DNA of 49,439 nt from a bacterium (GCA_018698675.1 JABIPA010000069.1:1-49439); one strand, 5' to 3'; positions 18,379 through 27,720 are shown, numbered from the stretch's first letter. Translations and numbers: made by a program. The notes: generated by a model from the letters alone, not told the origin.

Positions 18379-19551
18379 CTATTCTTCCAAACTTTTAAGT
18401 TTATGCTCATATTCCTTTAAAAGAGAATCATGGAAATTACGTTGAGAGAAATCGTTAAGAATTACATTAGAATATTCTTCGGCATTTTTTTTATACTTCA
18501 AGTAAACCTTTTGATTCTTAAAAAGAATTTCAATAGCATTTAACAAACAAACCATATTTTTTTTTGGAATAATAATTCCATTATAATCATTCAATATAAT
18601 TTCATTACAACCATTAATATTTGTTGTAATGCAAGGAATTCCCATTAACGCTGCCTGTAATAATGAATTAGGGAAACCCTCTCGATAAGTAGGAAACACA
18701 AATACTTTAGTCATCCTTAAGTAAGGCCTAATATCATCTACAAACCCTGTACATACTATACCTGAGTTAGTTTTTATCTCCTGAATTGAAAAACTACTTA
18801 AAGGACACAAAGTCTCTTCAAACGAACCCAATAATAATAATTTTATCGATTTATTAAATCTAGAAATCTCTTTAAATGCCAATATTAATTCATTAACGCC
18901 CTTATCCTCAACCAACCTTCCAACATACGTCAAAATAAAATCATCCTCTTTAAAACCATTCTTCATCCCAAAACTATCCATAATCCTTTCAACATCTTCT
19001 AAAAAATATGTTTCGTCTATACCATTTGAACTTCCCTTGTTAATAACACTAATTTTATCACTAGAAATCAATTTCAAACGAATAATTAACTTCATCAATT
19101 TAGTAGAAACACAATAAACATCTGTCGAAAGTAAATAGGTTATTCTTTCGACTAATAACAATATTTTACGTTTGATATTTCTAGTTTCAACCAAAGGCAA
19201 ACCAGCCACTGTATGTATTCTAATTGGGACTAGAGTAATCCAACCTGCGATCATACTTAATAACCCAGCCTTAGGCGTATGCGAATGAATTATTATAGGC
19301 CGATTAACAAAACAAATAATAATTAATCTACATAAAGATATCAAATCCCTAAAAGGAGTTATTGACCTTGTCATAGGCACATCAATAACAGATACATTTT
19401 CCCTTTTACGAACTTCCATCAACCCATCTTTCCCACCTCCAACGGCAATTACATCAAAATACCTTGACATATATTTTAATTGATTTTTAAGCAATACATT
19501 TAATGCCATAGAAGAAGTAGCGACTCTTATAAGAACACCTTTATTTTTCAT
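18379..19551 (-). CDS. GT4 glycosyltransferase (WbpH/CapM-like)
   Basis: 390 residues with the N-terminal IHSHTPKAGLLSMIAGW motif near 88-104 and HTVAGLPL, characteristic of capsule and O-antigen GT4 enzymes acting early on HexNAc-PP-undecaprenol. The donor domain shows YVGRLVEDKGVNELILA near 209, LLLGSFEE, VFVFPTYREGFPNSLLQAALMG near 286-304 (E-x7-Q in place of E-x7-E) and the EI near 318. It is followed by the other GT4 gene. The specific linkage cannot be predicted. Confidence 0.85.
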   Translation of the reverse strand: MKNKGVLIRVATSSMALNVLLKNQLKYMSRYFDVIAVGGGKDGLMEVRKRENVSVIDVPMTRSITPFRDLISLCRLIIICFVNRPIIIHSHTPKAGLLSMIAGWITLVPIRIHTVAGLPLVETRNIKRKILLLVERITYLLSTDVYCVSTKLMKLIIRLKLISSDKISVINKGSSNGIDETYFLEDVERIMDSFGMKNGFKEDDFILTYVGRLVEDKGVNELILAFKEISRFNKSIKLLLLGSFEETLCPLSSFSIQEIKTNSGIVCTGFVDDIRPYLRMTKVFVFPTYREGFPNSLLQAALMGIPCITTNINGCNEIILNDYNGIIIPKKNMVCLLNAIEILFKNQKVYLKYKKNAEEYSNVILNDFSQRNFHDSLLKEYEHKLKSLEE

Positions 19552-19638
19552 AAAATAAGTGTAAAACAGATATCCTTATTTTACAATTTTTGTCACAAAA
19601 TTTTATTAATAAACAAAAAAATCCGGTAAACTCAATAT

Positions 19639-20856
19639 CTAGCTATCAAGCAATTTTTCCAATCTATCAGAAATCATTCTCCCTGAGTTTCCATTCCCAA
19701 ACAAAAACCCAACATTGACAAACACTTCTTCATAACTACCTGAAAAAACTAAACCATCAATATGATCAATCATATCAGAAACTTTTTCAATAATATCCCC
19801 TTTCCTCAACCCTTTAATTACCTGCGAAACGCCGGCCTCGACACTTTCTAACCTTTCTGTGTCATTCCTCAGTACTAAAACAAATTTCTTTAAACAAGAT
19901 GCCTCTTCTTGAACTCCACCACTATCTGTCATAATAAATTTACAATTTTTCATTAATAAAATAAAAGACGGATAATCAAGATGATCCGTCAAATATATAT
20001 TTGAAATACCAGACAATACTGTTCTAACTTTCTTTTGAACAAGCGGATTCAAGTGAACGGGGTAAACAAAGTCTAAAAAAGGGAATTTTAACGATAAACA
20101 ACGGATCGCTTCACAAATATCATCCAATTCATTGTTAAAATTTTCCCTCCTATGACCGGTAATCAATACGAATGATCTTGAAGCACAAGAATCATAGTCT
20201 TCTACCCAACAATTCTCTACGCCCCCTCTATCCAAAAAAATTTTATATCCTGCTTTCTCAATATTTCTAAGACATTTTTTTCGTAAATAATGATCTTTTT
20301 CTAAACGATCGATAGTGGCAAGCAATGAATCAACCACTGTATTTCCAGTCACAAAAATTAAAAGGTCTGAAACCCCTTCTTTTAACAAGTTTTCACGCGC
20401 ACTTTCAGTAGGACAAAAATGAAAACTAGCTAATTGAGTAATTAAACGTCTATTCATTTCTTCAGGCCAAGGAGACATACTATTATATGATCGTAGCCCC
20501 GCCTCTATATGACCAACTCTTACTTTTTGATAAAAACTTGCCATTGCCGCAACATAAGCAGACGTAGTATCCCCTTGAACCAAAACTAAATCTGGTTTAA
20601 CCAAATTAATTTCTACACTTATCTTTCGAAAAATATCCGCAGATAAATCTGATAACGAAATATCCTTTTTAATAACCCCTAAATCTATATTTGGCTCAAT
20701 ATTAAAAAATTTTAACATTGGATCCAAAAGTTCCCTATGTTGCCCAGTAATACAAATAACGACTTCAAATATAGAAGATAATCTTAAAGCTCTAATCACG
20801 GGAACCATTTTAATAGACTCAGGACGAGTTCCAATCACAATAAATATTTTTTTCAC
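19639..20856 (-). CDS. wecB: UDP-N-acetylglucosamine 2-epimerase, non-hydrolysing
   Basis: Converts UDP-GlcNAc to UDP-ManNAc. Signatures are IGTRPESIKMVPVI at the N-terminus, GQHRELL near 38, VQGDTTSAYVAAMASFY near 94, VGHIEAGLRS near 116 with PWPEEMNRRL, TGHRRENF near 232, and DSGGVQEEA near 315. The length of 405 is about 30 more than usual, because of an insert near 200-225 just before the LITGHRRENF strand. It is upstream of the two GT4 genes on the same strand, with an 87-base gap, so it could supply ManNAc (or ManNAcA via the neighbouring dehydrogenase) to the glycan. Confidence 0.93.
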   Translation of the reverse strand: MKKIFIVIGTRPESIKMVPVIRALRLSSIFEVVICITGQHRELLDPMLKFFNIEPNIDLGVIKKDISLSDLSADIFRKISVEINLVKPDLVLVQGDTTSAYVAAMASFYQKVRVGHIEAGLRSYNSMSPWPEEMNRRLITQLASFHFCPTESARENLLKEGVSDLLIFVTGNTVVDSLLATIDRLEKDHYLRKKCLRNIEKAGYKIFLDRGGVENCWVEDYDSCASRSFVLITGHRRENFNNELDDICEAIRCLSLKFPFLDFVYPVHLNPLVQKKVRTVLSGISNIYLTDHLDYPSFILLMKNCKFIMTDSGGVQEEASCLKKFVLVLRNDTERLESVEAGVSQVIKGLRKGDIIEKVSDMIDHIDGLVFSGSYEEVFVNVGFLFGNGNSGRMISDRLEKLLDS

Positions 20857-21259
20857 AATAAATTACCTTTTTTAACTTTATCTAATAACTAACTATAACC
20901 CTCAAAAACACCTCAAATTATGAATCTCTACACAAATAGATGCCCGCAAAAAAAGTTCCTAAGGCCCAAGCAAAAAATAAACGGAGCCCTTCTCAAACAA
21001 TGAGAAAACATCTTCCGTAAAACCCTAAGCCGTCTGAACAATACCAAAAAAAATGATAACCAGTCGATCGCAACTAAACCTGAAAACACCATTTCTCAAT
21101 CGCATTATTATGATATCTTTCTTTAAAGACCATTATATTAAAAAACAAATTGAGACGCCATTCATAAATGAATCATTATAAAAATAAACCCAACTTTTTT
21201 AATTACTAAATTTATACTAAAATACAGTAAAATACTAAAAAAATAATACAAAAATAAAA
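20857..21259. other. Divergent intergenic region, no gene seen
   Basis: 403 bases between divergently transcribed wecB and the ANL-ligase gene. No coding frame with a start and good composition was found on either strand. It must hold both promoters, but no -35/-10 pair stands out clearly. A short inverted repeat TTCTCA-AACAA-TGAGAA lies near 20988-21004. Confidence 0.5.
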
Positions 21260-22702
21260 ATGAATAAAAAATCAACACACTCACTTCGAATAAAAATAAA
21301 ATCCATTTTAAATGGAACATCCTCCTTCAAAATATCAACCTATCAAGAAGAAGTGTTAAGCCATAAAGAAATAAGCTCGATCAACATAAAATTACAAACA
21401 TCTTTAAAAAACGACACTCCAGGAATATTTTTCTATCGTTTATTAAACACATATGAATCGATAATTCATCTATTGACGTTTATTGACGAAGGTTTTAAGC
21501 CAATAATAATTCCAGGTCAATGGTCTGATAATCAAATCAAAAAAATATCATTAGACTATCCCAACATACCTATATTTCATAATTTTCAATTCAAATATTT
21601 AGACCAACCTTGCAAACCTCTATACAACCCAAATTCCGACTTTATTTTTGCATTATGTACAAGTGGGTCAACTGGAATCCCAAAAATAGTTTGTGCATCA
21701 GACTCTGGGGTTACAGCTAGCGTAAAAGCAATAAATAATGCTCAATTTTTAGATTCAGTAGACAATACGTTAGTATTTTTACCCCTATATTATTCTTACG
21801 CACTAATCAATCAACTTTTTTGGAGCATCCATTATGAAAAATGGTTAATAATAACAAATGGCCTTCAAAACCTATCAGGATTTTTAGCACTTATTAAAAA
21901 AGTAAATATTCATATGATATGTATGGTCGGACAACAAATTCAACTTTTAGACAAACTACAAATTTGCACAACCAAATATAGCACTCAGTCCGTCAAAATA
22001 GTAAATTTTGCAGGAGCTCCATTTCCCTATGCTTACCTTACTTCTATTAAAAAATTATTCCCTAACGCAACAATATTAAACAACTACGGCTGCACAGAAG
22101 CTTTGCCTAGACTCACAGTTGGAGCCGTCAATCAAACAGGTCCTATCACTAAAACCGGGAAGGCAATCCCATCTATCACTCTAAAAATTGAATCCTCAAA
22201 TAATGAAAAAGTTGGAAAAATATGTTTTAAAGGAAGTTCCGTTTCAATGGGACTTTTAGATTTTTCCGGCAATATTCAACCACACTCGTCTTCTGAATGG
22301 ATATATTCAGGAGATTCTGGGTATATTGATGATAAAAAAAACCTACATGTACTGGGCCGATACGACGATATAGTAAACGTAGGAGGAGAACGCATATCTT
22401 TACAAACGATCACAAACTTTTTAAACGACAATGAATATATTGAGGAAGCCCATACATTTAACCTAGAAATTAAAAAAAATGAATCCCAAATAATTGCTGT
22501 AGTAAAATTAAAGGAAAAAACTAAAGATCCAAATTTTAGACAATTTTTATCATCAAGTGTAAACAAAATATACTGGCCAAAACAAATCTATGAAATTGAC
22601 AAATACCCAATAACCGCAAACCAAAAAATAGATTTAAACAAAGTAAAAGAATTAATAAAAAATCAAACCCTTAAGTCTTTATTCAAATATATCGGATTAT
22701 AA
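21260..22702 (+). CDS. ANL-superfamily acyl-activating enzyme (AMP-dependent acyl ligase)
   Basis: Adenylates a carboxylic acid and transfers it to a thiol (CoA or a carrier protein). The 480 residues show the ANL motifs in order: the phosphate loop TSGSTGIPK near 133, YGCTEALPR near 275 (A5), YSGDSGYIDDKK near 348 (A7, D of the GD box), LGRYDDIVNVGGERIS near 364 (A8), and the C-terminal Lys in TANQKIDLNKV near 460 (A10). The specificity-pocket residues do not let me name the acid. It is convergent with, and one base away from, an operon carrying an acyl carrier protein and LuxC/LuxE-like proteins. Loading of that carrier is a reasonable guess. Confidence 0.85.
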   Translation: MNKKSTHSLRIKIKSILNGTSSFKISTYQEEVLSHKEISSINIKLQTSLKNDTPGIFFYRLLNTYESIIHLLTFIDEGFKPIIIPGQWSDNQIKKISLDYPNIPIFHNFQFKYLDQPCKPLYNPNSDFIFALCTSGSTGIPKIVCASDSGVTASVKAINNAQFLDSVDNTLVFLPLYYSYALINQLFWSIHYEKWLIITNGLQNLSGFLALIKKVNIHMICMVGQQIQLLDKLQICTTKYSTQSVKIVNFAGAPFPYAYLTSIKKLFPNATILNNYGCTEALPRLTVGAVNQTGPITKTGKAIPSITLKIESSNNEKVGKICFKGSSVSMGLLDFSGNIQPHSSSEWIYSGDSGYIDDKKNLHVLGRYDDIVNVGGERISLQTITNFLNDNEYIEEAHTFNLEIKKNESQIIAVVKLKEKTKDPNFRQFLSSSVNKIYWPKQIYEIDKYPITANQKIDLNKVKELIKNQTLKSLFKYIGL

Positions 22703-22703
22703 C

Positions 22704-23111
22704 TCAATAAACTTTTATACACCGAATAGTCCCTTTAATTAAAAGCAATTCACTTAACTTATTATTAATTCGAAATTCTAATTCAATAGTTTTATTCCTA
22801 TTAATCTTAGTTACTTCCAACTTTAATACAATAATATCATCTACATATACAGGAGCTTTAATATCAAACCCTAAGCTCAAAATAACGTTTCCATCACCCA
22901 ATAGTTTAGTTAACAACGCCGATATATAACTAACCGATAATAGACCATGCGCAATCCGTTTCTTAAAAAGAGTCTTTCCTGCAAATTCGTTGTCAAAATG
23001 AATAGGGTTTTTGTCATCACTAATATCTCCAAATGACTTTATGAGATCCGAAGAAATTCTCCTCTCATCAGAGATGATGTCACCTGCTTTAGCCTTTTTT
23101 TGGGAGTTCAT
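22704..23111 (-). CDS. MaoC-like (R)-specific hydratase (hot-dog fold)
   Basis: About 135 residues. The MaoC/PhaJ catalytic region is clear: FGDISDDKNPIHFD, with the Asp-x4-His pair, then FKKRIAHGLLSVSYISALL. Such enzymes hydrate enoyl-thioesters to (R)-3-hydroxyacyl thioesters, or the reverse. ATG at 23111 is chosen over an upstream TTG at 23123. Both overlap the end of the NeuD-like gene, and neither has a strong ribosome-binding site, so expression is likely coupled. It is the last gene of the ACP-LuxE-LuxC operon. Its acyl substrate is presumably carried on the ACP or CoA. Confidence 0.85.
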   Translation of the reverse strand: MNSQKKAKAGDIISDERRISSDLIKSFGDISDDKNPIHFDNEFAGKTLFKKRIAHGLLSVSYISALLTKLLGDGNVILSLGFDIKAPVYVDDIIVLKLEVTKINRNKTIELEFRINNKLSELLLIKGTIRCIKVY

Positions 23112-23730
23112 AATTTTTAACAATAGGAAACACTTTTACTTTAGGCTTAACGTTTCTTGAAATAACGGTATTAGCACTAATTTCAGAATAAGCCCCAACA
23201 GTTTTTCCTGGAAAAATATTAACCGACATTCCAAGAAAAACAAAAGAATCCAGATTACACCGTCCAGAAATAATACACCCTGGATTGACACTAGAACCTA
23301 TACCAATAGTAGCATCATGTCCTATCGATACATTACAATTAATTAGAACATGGTCTAATATAATAGATCCATGGTTCAGGGTAGAATTTGCCGCTACAAA
23401 ACAACCTTTCCCAATTGCAACAGAAGGATACACCGTCGCATCTGGATGAATAACAGACACAAAATCATCAAATCTTTCCGAAAATCGTCCCAAAAAAGTT
23501 TCTTTTAACTCAGGAGATGGAGCTATCGCAGAAATATATTTAGCTCTAATATCATTTAACGCAGTCTCAAAAGAGACGACTGTCAAACCGTCTAACACCC
23601 CTCCTATTTTCTCCCTATCATCATCTGCAAACAATATATTTTTATAGCCATTATTTCCCGTTTGCTGAAAAGCAGCGTAAATCTCTCGCCCCAAATCTCC
23701 CGCACCTAAAATATATAAGTTATATTTCAT
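23089..23730 (-). CDS. NeuD/PglD-family sugar O- or N-acyltransferase (left-handed beta-helix)
   Basis: 213 residues: an N-terminal small-molecule-binding Rossmann-like domain (ILGAGDLGREI, then FADDD) followed by hexapeptide repeats from about 95 (HPDATVYPSVAIGKGCFVAA, SIGHDATIGIGSSVNPG), as in PglD and NeuD. The catalytic His is probably in LNHGSIILDH. Family members acetylate amino sugars or sialic acids using acetyl-CoA. With the DegT aminotransferase and PglC-like enzyme in this locus, N-acylation of a 4-amino sugar is plausible. Its place inside the acyl operon suggests the donor may be an unusual acyl group. It begins directly after the LuxC-like stop codon. Confidence 0.85.
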   Translation of the reverse strand: MKYNLYILGAGDLGREIYAAFQQTGNNGYKNILFADDDREKIGGVLDGLTVVSFETALNDIRAKYISAIAPSPELKETFLGRFSERFDDFVSVIHPDATVYPSVAIGKGCFVAANSTLNHGSIILDHVLINCNVSIGHDATIGIGSSVNPGCIISGRCNLDSFVFLGMSVNIFPGKTVGAYSEISANTVISRNVKPKVKVFPIVKNYELPKKG

Positions 23731-25020
23731 CTAATTATTCCTCCACAATATAGATTTATGAGACAATTTATCCAATACATTTAAACCATCCCAAGGAAGT
23801 TCAAACGAATGAGCTTGCCCTACCGGAGCAATTCGGTCCACTTTATCTCCAAGCTGGTTAAACAATTCTTCCAAATCGCCATAAACATAGTACACACCCT
23901 GAATATTAGCTGGTATTTTAGACCGAATCTCATGTTCATTCTCAAATGAAGTCACTCCAACAACATGATGTCCATACCCAAAACAATTAATATCAGGCTC
24001 CCCTTCATATACAATCAAACCATCTTCAGGTTTAGAATGGAGTTTATACCCCTTAATACTTAAGGAAATAGAATATTCCAATTTTTTCATTGAGTGCGAC
24101 GAATCCTCCGTTTGATTAAGCAAAAAAGCATTTTTTTTCTTAATCCGCTCATAAGCGTTTTTAACACCGTCAATCACATGTTGCTTTGGGATGGGTCCCC
24201 CTTTTACAAAAATAAATTGAGGAGACGTGCAAGCCATCTGTTGAAACAATACAATATCGGTAACTAGACGTTCATAGCCTAAATCATCCATCAACGCCTC
24301 ATCAATAACAGCAGCAGACAATTTTGGGCCAAATGAAATCAATTCGGAAGGAACTAATGACTGAAGTTTACTCGAAAAATCAATCGCATCTTGGCTTCCC
24401 CATAAAACCCGAGAACTTGCATATTTTGCAACTACGTTACTAGCTTCCAAATTTAAATGATTAAAGCGGGTAACGATACATGACTTAACAATAGCTTGAC
24501 CAACACACTGAAACTCATCATCTATCTTAGATGATAAAAAAGTTTTCAAAAAATCAGACACATAATCTTCTCCCGAAGAAGGAAGTTTAATAATAATCTT
24601 ATTTTTAGTAATTAAACCAAGTGTAACAGATATCAGCCCCAAAATTGGGACATTTCCCGCCAACCAATGTAACGAAATCCCTCTAGGAGAAACCATACAA
24701 AGTCTTTTTGAGTCAATCTCTCGACGACCCGTAGAAAAAACTTCTTTTCCCAACGAATCACATAACATATGCCTTAAGTTTTCAGAGTGAATAAAGCTTA
24801 AAAAGAAACTAAGCCCTAAATGTCTTAATTTAGAATACAAAGGATGCGTAGGCTTTGCCATCAATCTATAGACCTGACTAAATGTTTTTACTATCTGTTC
24901 ATAGGAAAAAGAAATCAAATCGTTATTCACACGAAGCTCTTCAATAGACTTTTCTAAATCATTCATTGATAACTCTTTTCTATTTTCCAAATCAAAAAAA
25001 GAAACTTTATTTAGACGCAT
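23731..25020 (-). CDS. LuxC-like acyl-CoA/acyl-protein reductase
   Basis: Aldehyde-dehydrogenase-fold enzyme that reduces an activated acyl group to the aldehyde with NADPH. Features seen are WLAGNVPILGLISVTLGL near 140, KLPSSGEDY, and the catalytic Cys in FQQMACTSPQFIFVKGG near 260, the form typical of LuxC. The start is ATG at 25020, with GGAG six bases upstream and a 14-base overlap with the LuxE-like gene. A longer frame from 25101 would overlap by 95 bases and lacks this support. The 429-residue protein is slightly shorter than luminous-bacterial LuxC (about 480). No luciferase genes are present, so the aldehyde serves another purpose. Confidence 0.85.
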   Translation of the reverse strand: MRLNKVSFFDLENRKELSMNDLEKSIEELRVNNDLISFSYEQIVKTFSQVYRLMAKPTHPLYSKLRHLGLSFFLSFIHSENLRHMLCDSLGKEVFSTGRREIDSKRLCMVSPRGISLHWLAGNVPILGLISVTLGLITKNKIIIKLPSSGEDYVSDFLKTFLSSKIDDEFQCVGQAIVKSCIVTRFNHLNLEASNVVAKYASSRVLWGSQDAIDFSSKLQSLVPSELISFGPKLSAAVIDEALMDDLGYERLVTDIVLFQQMACTSPQFIFVKGGPIPKQHVIDGVKNAYERIKKKNAFLLNQTEDSSHSMKKLEYSISLSIKGYKLHSKPEDGLIVYEGEPDINCFGYGHHVVGVTSFENEHEIRSKIPANIQGVYYVYGDLEELFNQLGDKVDRIAPVGQAHSFELPWDGLNVLDKLSHKSILWRNN

Positions 25021-26095
25021 ATATATCTCCACATCCACGAACCTCTGCTTTTGTACTTCTCCCAATAAACTTAAAGGCCTTTCCTTTTCGTCCACATGCA
25101 CAAGAATCTATTGAAACAATTTCACCAATATCTTCAGTAAGGACTGAATGAGTCGGCGCAGACTGACCAAGTAACGAAATAAACTGCATATAACCAGGCT
25201 TATTGATTACGGGCTCAAACGAATTAACATCACGAACAATGATATCTGCATAATAAGGAACATGTTTTACATTATACTCGCAATCAGGAAAAACAAGTCC
25301 CACTAATTCAGCCATTCCATAAAAATCAACTACCTGAGACGGACTAATATTCCAAACATTTGCAATATTTTTATTATAAGTCTCTTTATCTACGGCTTTA
25401 TCTAACAGTTTTTTCCACCCGCCCGAGTGTAAAAAATAAACATTTTTTAATTTGCCAGCATTAAACTGAAAATTATTTTTTAAAAGCTGCTCATGAACAA
25501 GATGTAAAATCCAAGTAAAACCATACGAAATAAACCCGCCCTCTTTTTCAGCATACTCCAGAGCCTGAGAAAGAGCATCCATATCCAAATTCAACTGACC
25601 ATTTTTTTCCTTCATCACGAAAAAAAACTTTTTTGAAAACCCCATTAAACTCATTAAAGCAGCGCCTCTTGCAGACATTGAATTTTTACCTTGTGCAGTT
25701 TTTCTATCATCAAAAATAATATAAGGACGCCGTTCAGCACCAATAAAAGATGTCAATAAATTATGAACAGAAATTCGTTGAAGATTTAAAGTATTTTGAT
25801 CAAAAAATACCTTAGACGGGGTATTAGAACTAGTCGAAGACGAGTTAATCATCTTTTTTATCGTATCTTTAGAAACCGATATTAATTCATGTTGTTTAAA
25901 AATTGGTGCAGGAATATAAATAAAATCCTCTATTTCTAGATTCTGCTTAGACAAATTTTGACTTATTTTTTTATAATCGTCGCAAAATCTAATATGAAAG
26001 GCTTCAAGTTGCGACAACCTATCAAACAAAAACGTTCTTTTATCCTTTTCTCCAATTTCATAAGGCAAAGTATTCTCTAAAAATGGATTCATCAT
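25007..26095 (-). CDS. LuxE-like acyl-protein synthetase
   Basis: 362 residues of the LuxE/PaaK-like adenylating family. In luminous bacteria LuxE activates a fatty acid as acyl-AMP, then passes it to LuxC. The nucleotide loop is SSTSSNTPSKVFFD near 91, a degenerate form of SSGTTGxPS. Other landmarks are LHSGGWKKL near 224, FYGMAELVG near 256 and EDIGEIVSIDSCACGRKGKAFKFIGR near 322. It starts in a 4-base overlap with the dehydrogenase stop and ends inside the LuxC-like start, so translation is coupled on both sides. A carrier protein in place of the LuxD thioesterase suggests acyl transfer to or from the ACP. Confidence 0.85.
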   Translation of the reverse strand: MMNPFLENTLPYEIGEKDKRTFLFDRLSQLEAFHIRFCDDYKKISQNLSKQNLEIEDFIYIPAPIFKQHELISVSKDTIKKMINSSSTSSNTPSKVFFDQNTLNLQRISVHNLLTSFIGAERRPYIIFDDRKTAQGKNSMSARGAALMSLMGFSKKFFFVMKEKNGQLNLDMDALSQALEYAEKEGGFISYGFTWILHLVHEQLLKNNFQFNAGKLKNVYFLHSGGWKKLLDKAVDKETYNKNIANVWNISPSQVVDFYGMAELVGLVFPDCEYNVKHVPYYADIIVRDVNSFEPVINKPGYMQFISLLGQSAPTHSVLTEDIGEIVSIDSCACGRKGKAFKFIGRSTKAEVRGCGDIYASK

Positions 26096-27177
26096 CGTAT
26101 TTCCAAAATATTCTTAATATCCGGCTGCCTAACAAGCCTTACATTCGTTCGGGTACACATATCTTTAGCAATCAATAAAGAAATATCATCAGGACCATTT
26201 ACTACAGGTTTTTCAATTTTAAATCTCTCAGTTATGCATCTTATATTTCCTAAAAACTCATCCACGGTTTGGTCTAAAGCAGACACCAAGCCCTGAACCT
26301 TAGGAGACTTCTCCGAATTATACTTCATAACAGGTTCAAAATAACATGCATTTAAAAAAGCATGATCTCCATACCCATGACTCTCTAGTACATGAGAAAT
26401 ACCATGCAAAAGACCAACAGATGTAAAAGATTGAGTATATCCAGCTAAACTAGACATAACCATAATATCTTGAAAATTAAAGGACTCCCCCTGCATATGC
26501 CTTTTAAAAATATCCATCACCATTTGAAATCCCATTTTTGCATATTGCTTCATAATAAATGGAGCAATAGGTGATAAGACCCCCTCCATTAAATGACTCA
26601 AAACGTCAAATAAACCTATCACAATTTGTCGATTTTTCAATTGGCCATACAACGGCGCTATATAAAGGATTTCATCAGAAAAAAAACTATCAAACACAAA
26701 AGGATATTTTGAATCTATATCTGATATAACCGCGACTTTCGATGATTCAGAACCTGCTCCAGGAAGACTTGGGCACGCAATCAATTGCGCTGTTTTTTTA
26801 GACTCGATGGTCTGTTTAAGTTCACTTAAACTACCTATAGAATCTGAAAAAACAACATCTCTTAAATTAGTAAAAAAACAAAATTTAGCAACGTCTAACA
26901 CTTTACCCCCACCTATAGCAACAATTGTATCAATTGTCATACTTTCAGTCTGTTTAATAATAGACTTACATTCTAAAAAAGTGGGTTCTTTCACCTTAAT
27001 TTTTATCCCAGAAATATCTGACAACAAAAACTCTGTAGAACTCGAGTATAAAATCAACGTAGAGTTAGTATCGTATTTTAAAACTGATTTCTTAAAACAG
27101 TCTACATCTTTAATCCATGATGAAGAAAACAAAGGAACCAAATTATTCGACGATTTCAAACTAGAAACTGATGCCAT
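26092..27177 (-). CDS. Iron-type (group III) alcohol dehydrogenase-like protein
   Basis: 361 residues. NAD(P) binding is shown by IVAIGGGKVLDVAKF near 85 and CPSLPGAGSESSKVAVI near 130. All metal ligands appear kept: the Asp and His of GLFDVLSHLMEG, and the two His of HGISHVLESHGYGDHAFLNA. The enzyme should therefore be metal-dependent and active, reducing an aldehyde or ketone or oxidising an alcohol. In this operon it would act on the aldehyde made by the LuxC-like protein. The ATG at 27177 is preferred over TTG at 27207, giving a 17-base overlap with the ACP gene rather than 47; the ribosome-binding site is weak. Confidence 0.83.
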   Translation of the reverse strand: MASVSSLKSSNNLVPLFSSSWIKDVDCFKKSVLKYDTNSTLILYSSSTEFLLSDISGIKIKVKEPTFLECKSIIKQTESMTIDTIVAIGGGKVLDVAKFCFFTNLRDVVFSDSIGSLSELKQTIESKKTAQLIACPSLPGAGSESSKVAVISDIDSKYPFVFDSFFSDEILYIAPLYGQLKNRQIVIGLFDVLSHLMEGVLSPIAPFIMKQYAKMGFQMVMDIFKRHMQGESFNFQDIMVMSSLAGYTQSFTSVGLLHGISHVLESHGYGDHAFLNACYFEPVMKYNSEKSPKVQGLVSALDQTVDEFLGNIRCITERFKIEKPVVNGPDDISLLIAKDMCTRTNVRLVRQPDIKNILEIR

Positions 27178-27403
27178 TCTTAACCAAAAACGTCTTAATA
27201 TCTCCAATAGATTTAATCTCAGAAACTTCCTCTGGGGTCATATGATGACTAAATTCTTCCTGCACGCCAACAGCCATCGAGACAGTGGCTAAAGAGTCCC
27301 AATTTTCTATATCATCTGGACCATTTCCATCTTTATAATCAGACTCTGGCATCATAAATATATCTAACAATAATGTTTTTAATCGTTCATTATTTTCTGA
27401 CAT
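27161..27403 (-). CDS. Acyl carrier protein
   Basis: About 80 residues, acidic and helical. The phosphopantetheine attachment Ser lies in ENWDSLATVSM, matching the DSL motif. The C-terminal helix pattern (TPEEVSEIKSIGDIKTFL) is typical of dedicated carrier proteins outside fatty-acid synthesis. The ATG at 27403 has AGGAG six bases upstream, better than the GTG three bases earlier. It is the first gene of the six-gene operon and presumably carries the acyl intermediate handled by the ANL, LuxE, LuxC and MaoC proteins. It is distinct from AcpP, which is normally next to fabF. Confidence 0.88.
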   Translation of the reverse strand: MSENNERLKTLLLDIFMMPESDYKDGNGPDDIENWDSLATVSMAVGVQEEFSHHMTPEEVSEIKSIGDIKTFLVKNGISF

Positions 27404-27720
27404 CACTCACTCCTATTAATTGACTTAACCTAAATGCATTCTAAAAACTCAGCCCCATTGAGCATATTTACAAAAAAAAATAAGTGTACCTTAAAAAACC
27501 AATTTTTAACATACGAATGTACTATAGTCTTTAAAAATTTAAAAACCGAATTTAAAAACAATAACAAACAAAACGATATCTTCACGATCATAAATTACAT
27601 TTCCATACGGGTAAATAGGTTCAAAAGAATATCCTAAAAAAAACTATTTATATTTTCAAACAAAACCCATTAAACTTTCATACAAAACCTATATTATTTT
27701 TTTAAAAAGATCTTATTAGA
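27404..27720. other. Intergenic region upstream of the acyl cassette, no gene seen
   Basis: About 317 AT-rich bases between the ACP gene and the broken epimerase, both on minus. It should contain the ACP operon promoter, but I could not pick a convincing -35/-10 pair. No frame with coding character was found. Confidence 0.4.

Noticed and set aside
19560-19585. TGTAAAA/TTTTACA inverted repeat downstream of wecB as a terminator
   Set aside because: Only a 7-bp AT-rich stem with a 12-base loop; the following GT4 genes are on the same strand and probably co-transcribed.
25021-25101. N-terminal extension of the LuxC-like protein
   Set aside because: It would overlap luxE by 95 bases. ATG at 25020 has GGAG at the right distance.
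23731-26095. A bioluminescence (lux) operon
   Set aside because: No luxA, luxB or luxD-like gene is present. The acyl carrier protein, MaoC and glycan context point elsewhere.
27434-27637. 67-residue plus-strand frame upstream of the ACP operon
   Set aside because: Lys/Asn-rich as expected from A-rich DNA, no ribosome-binding site, no similarity recognised.
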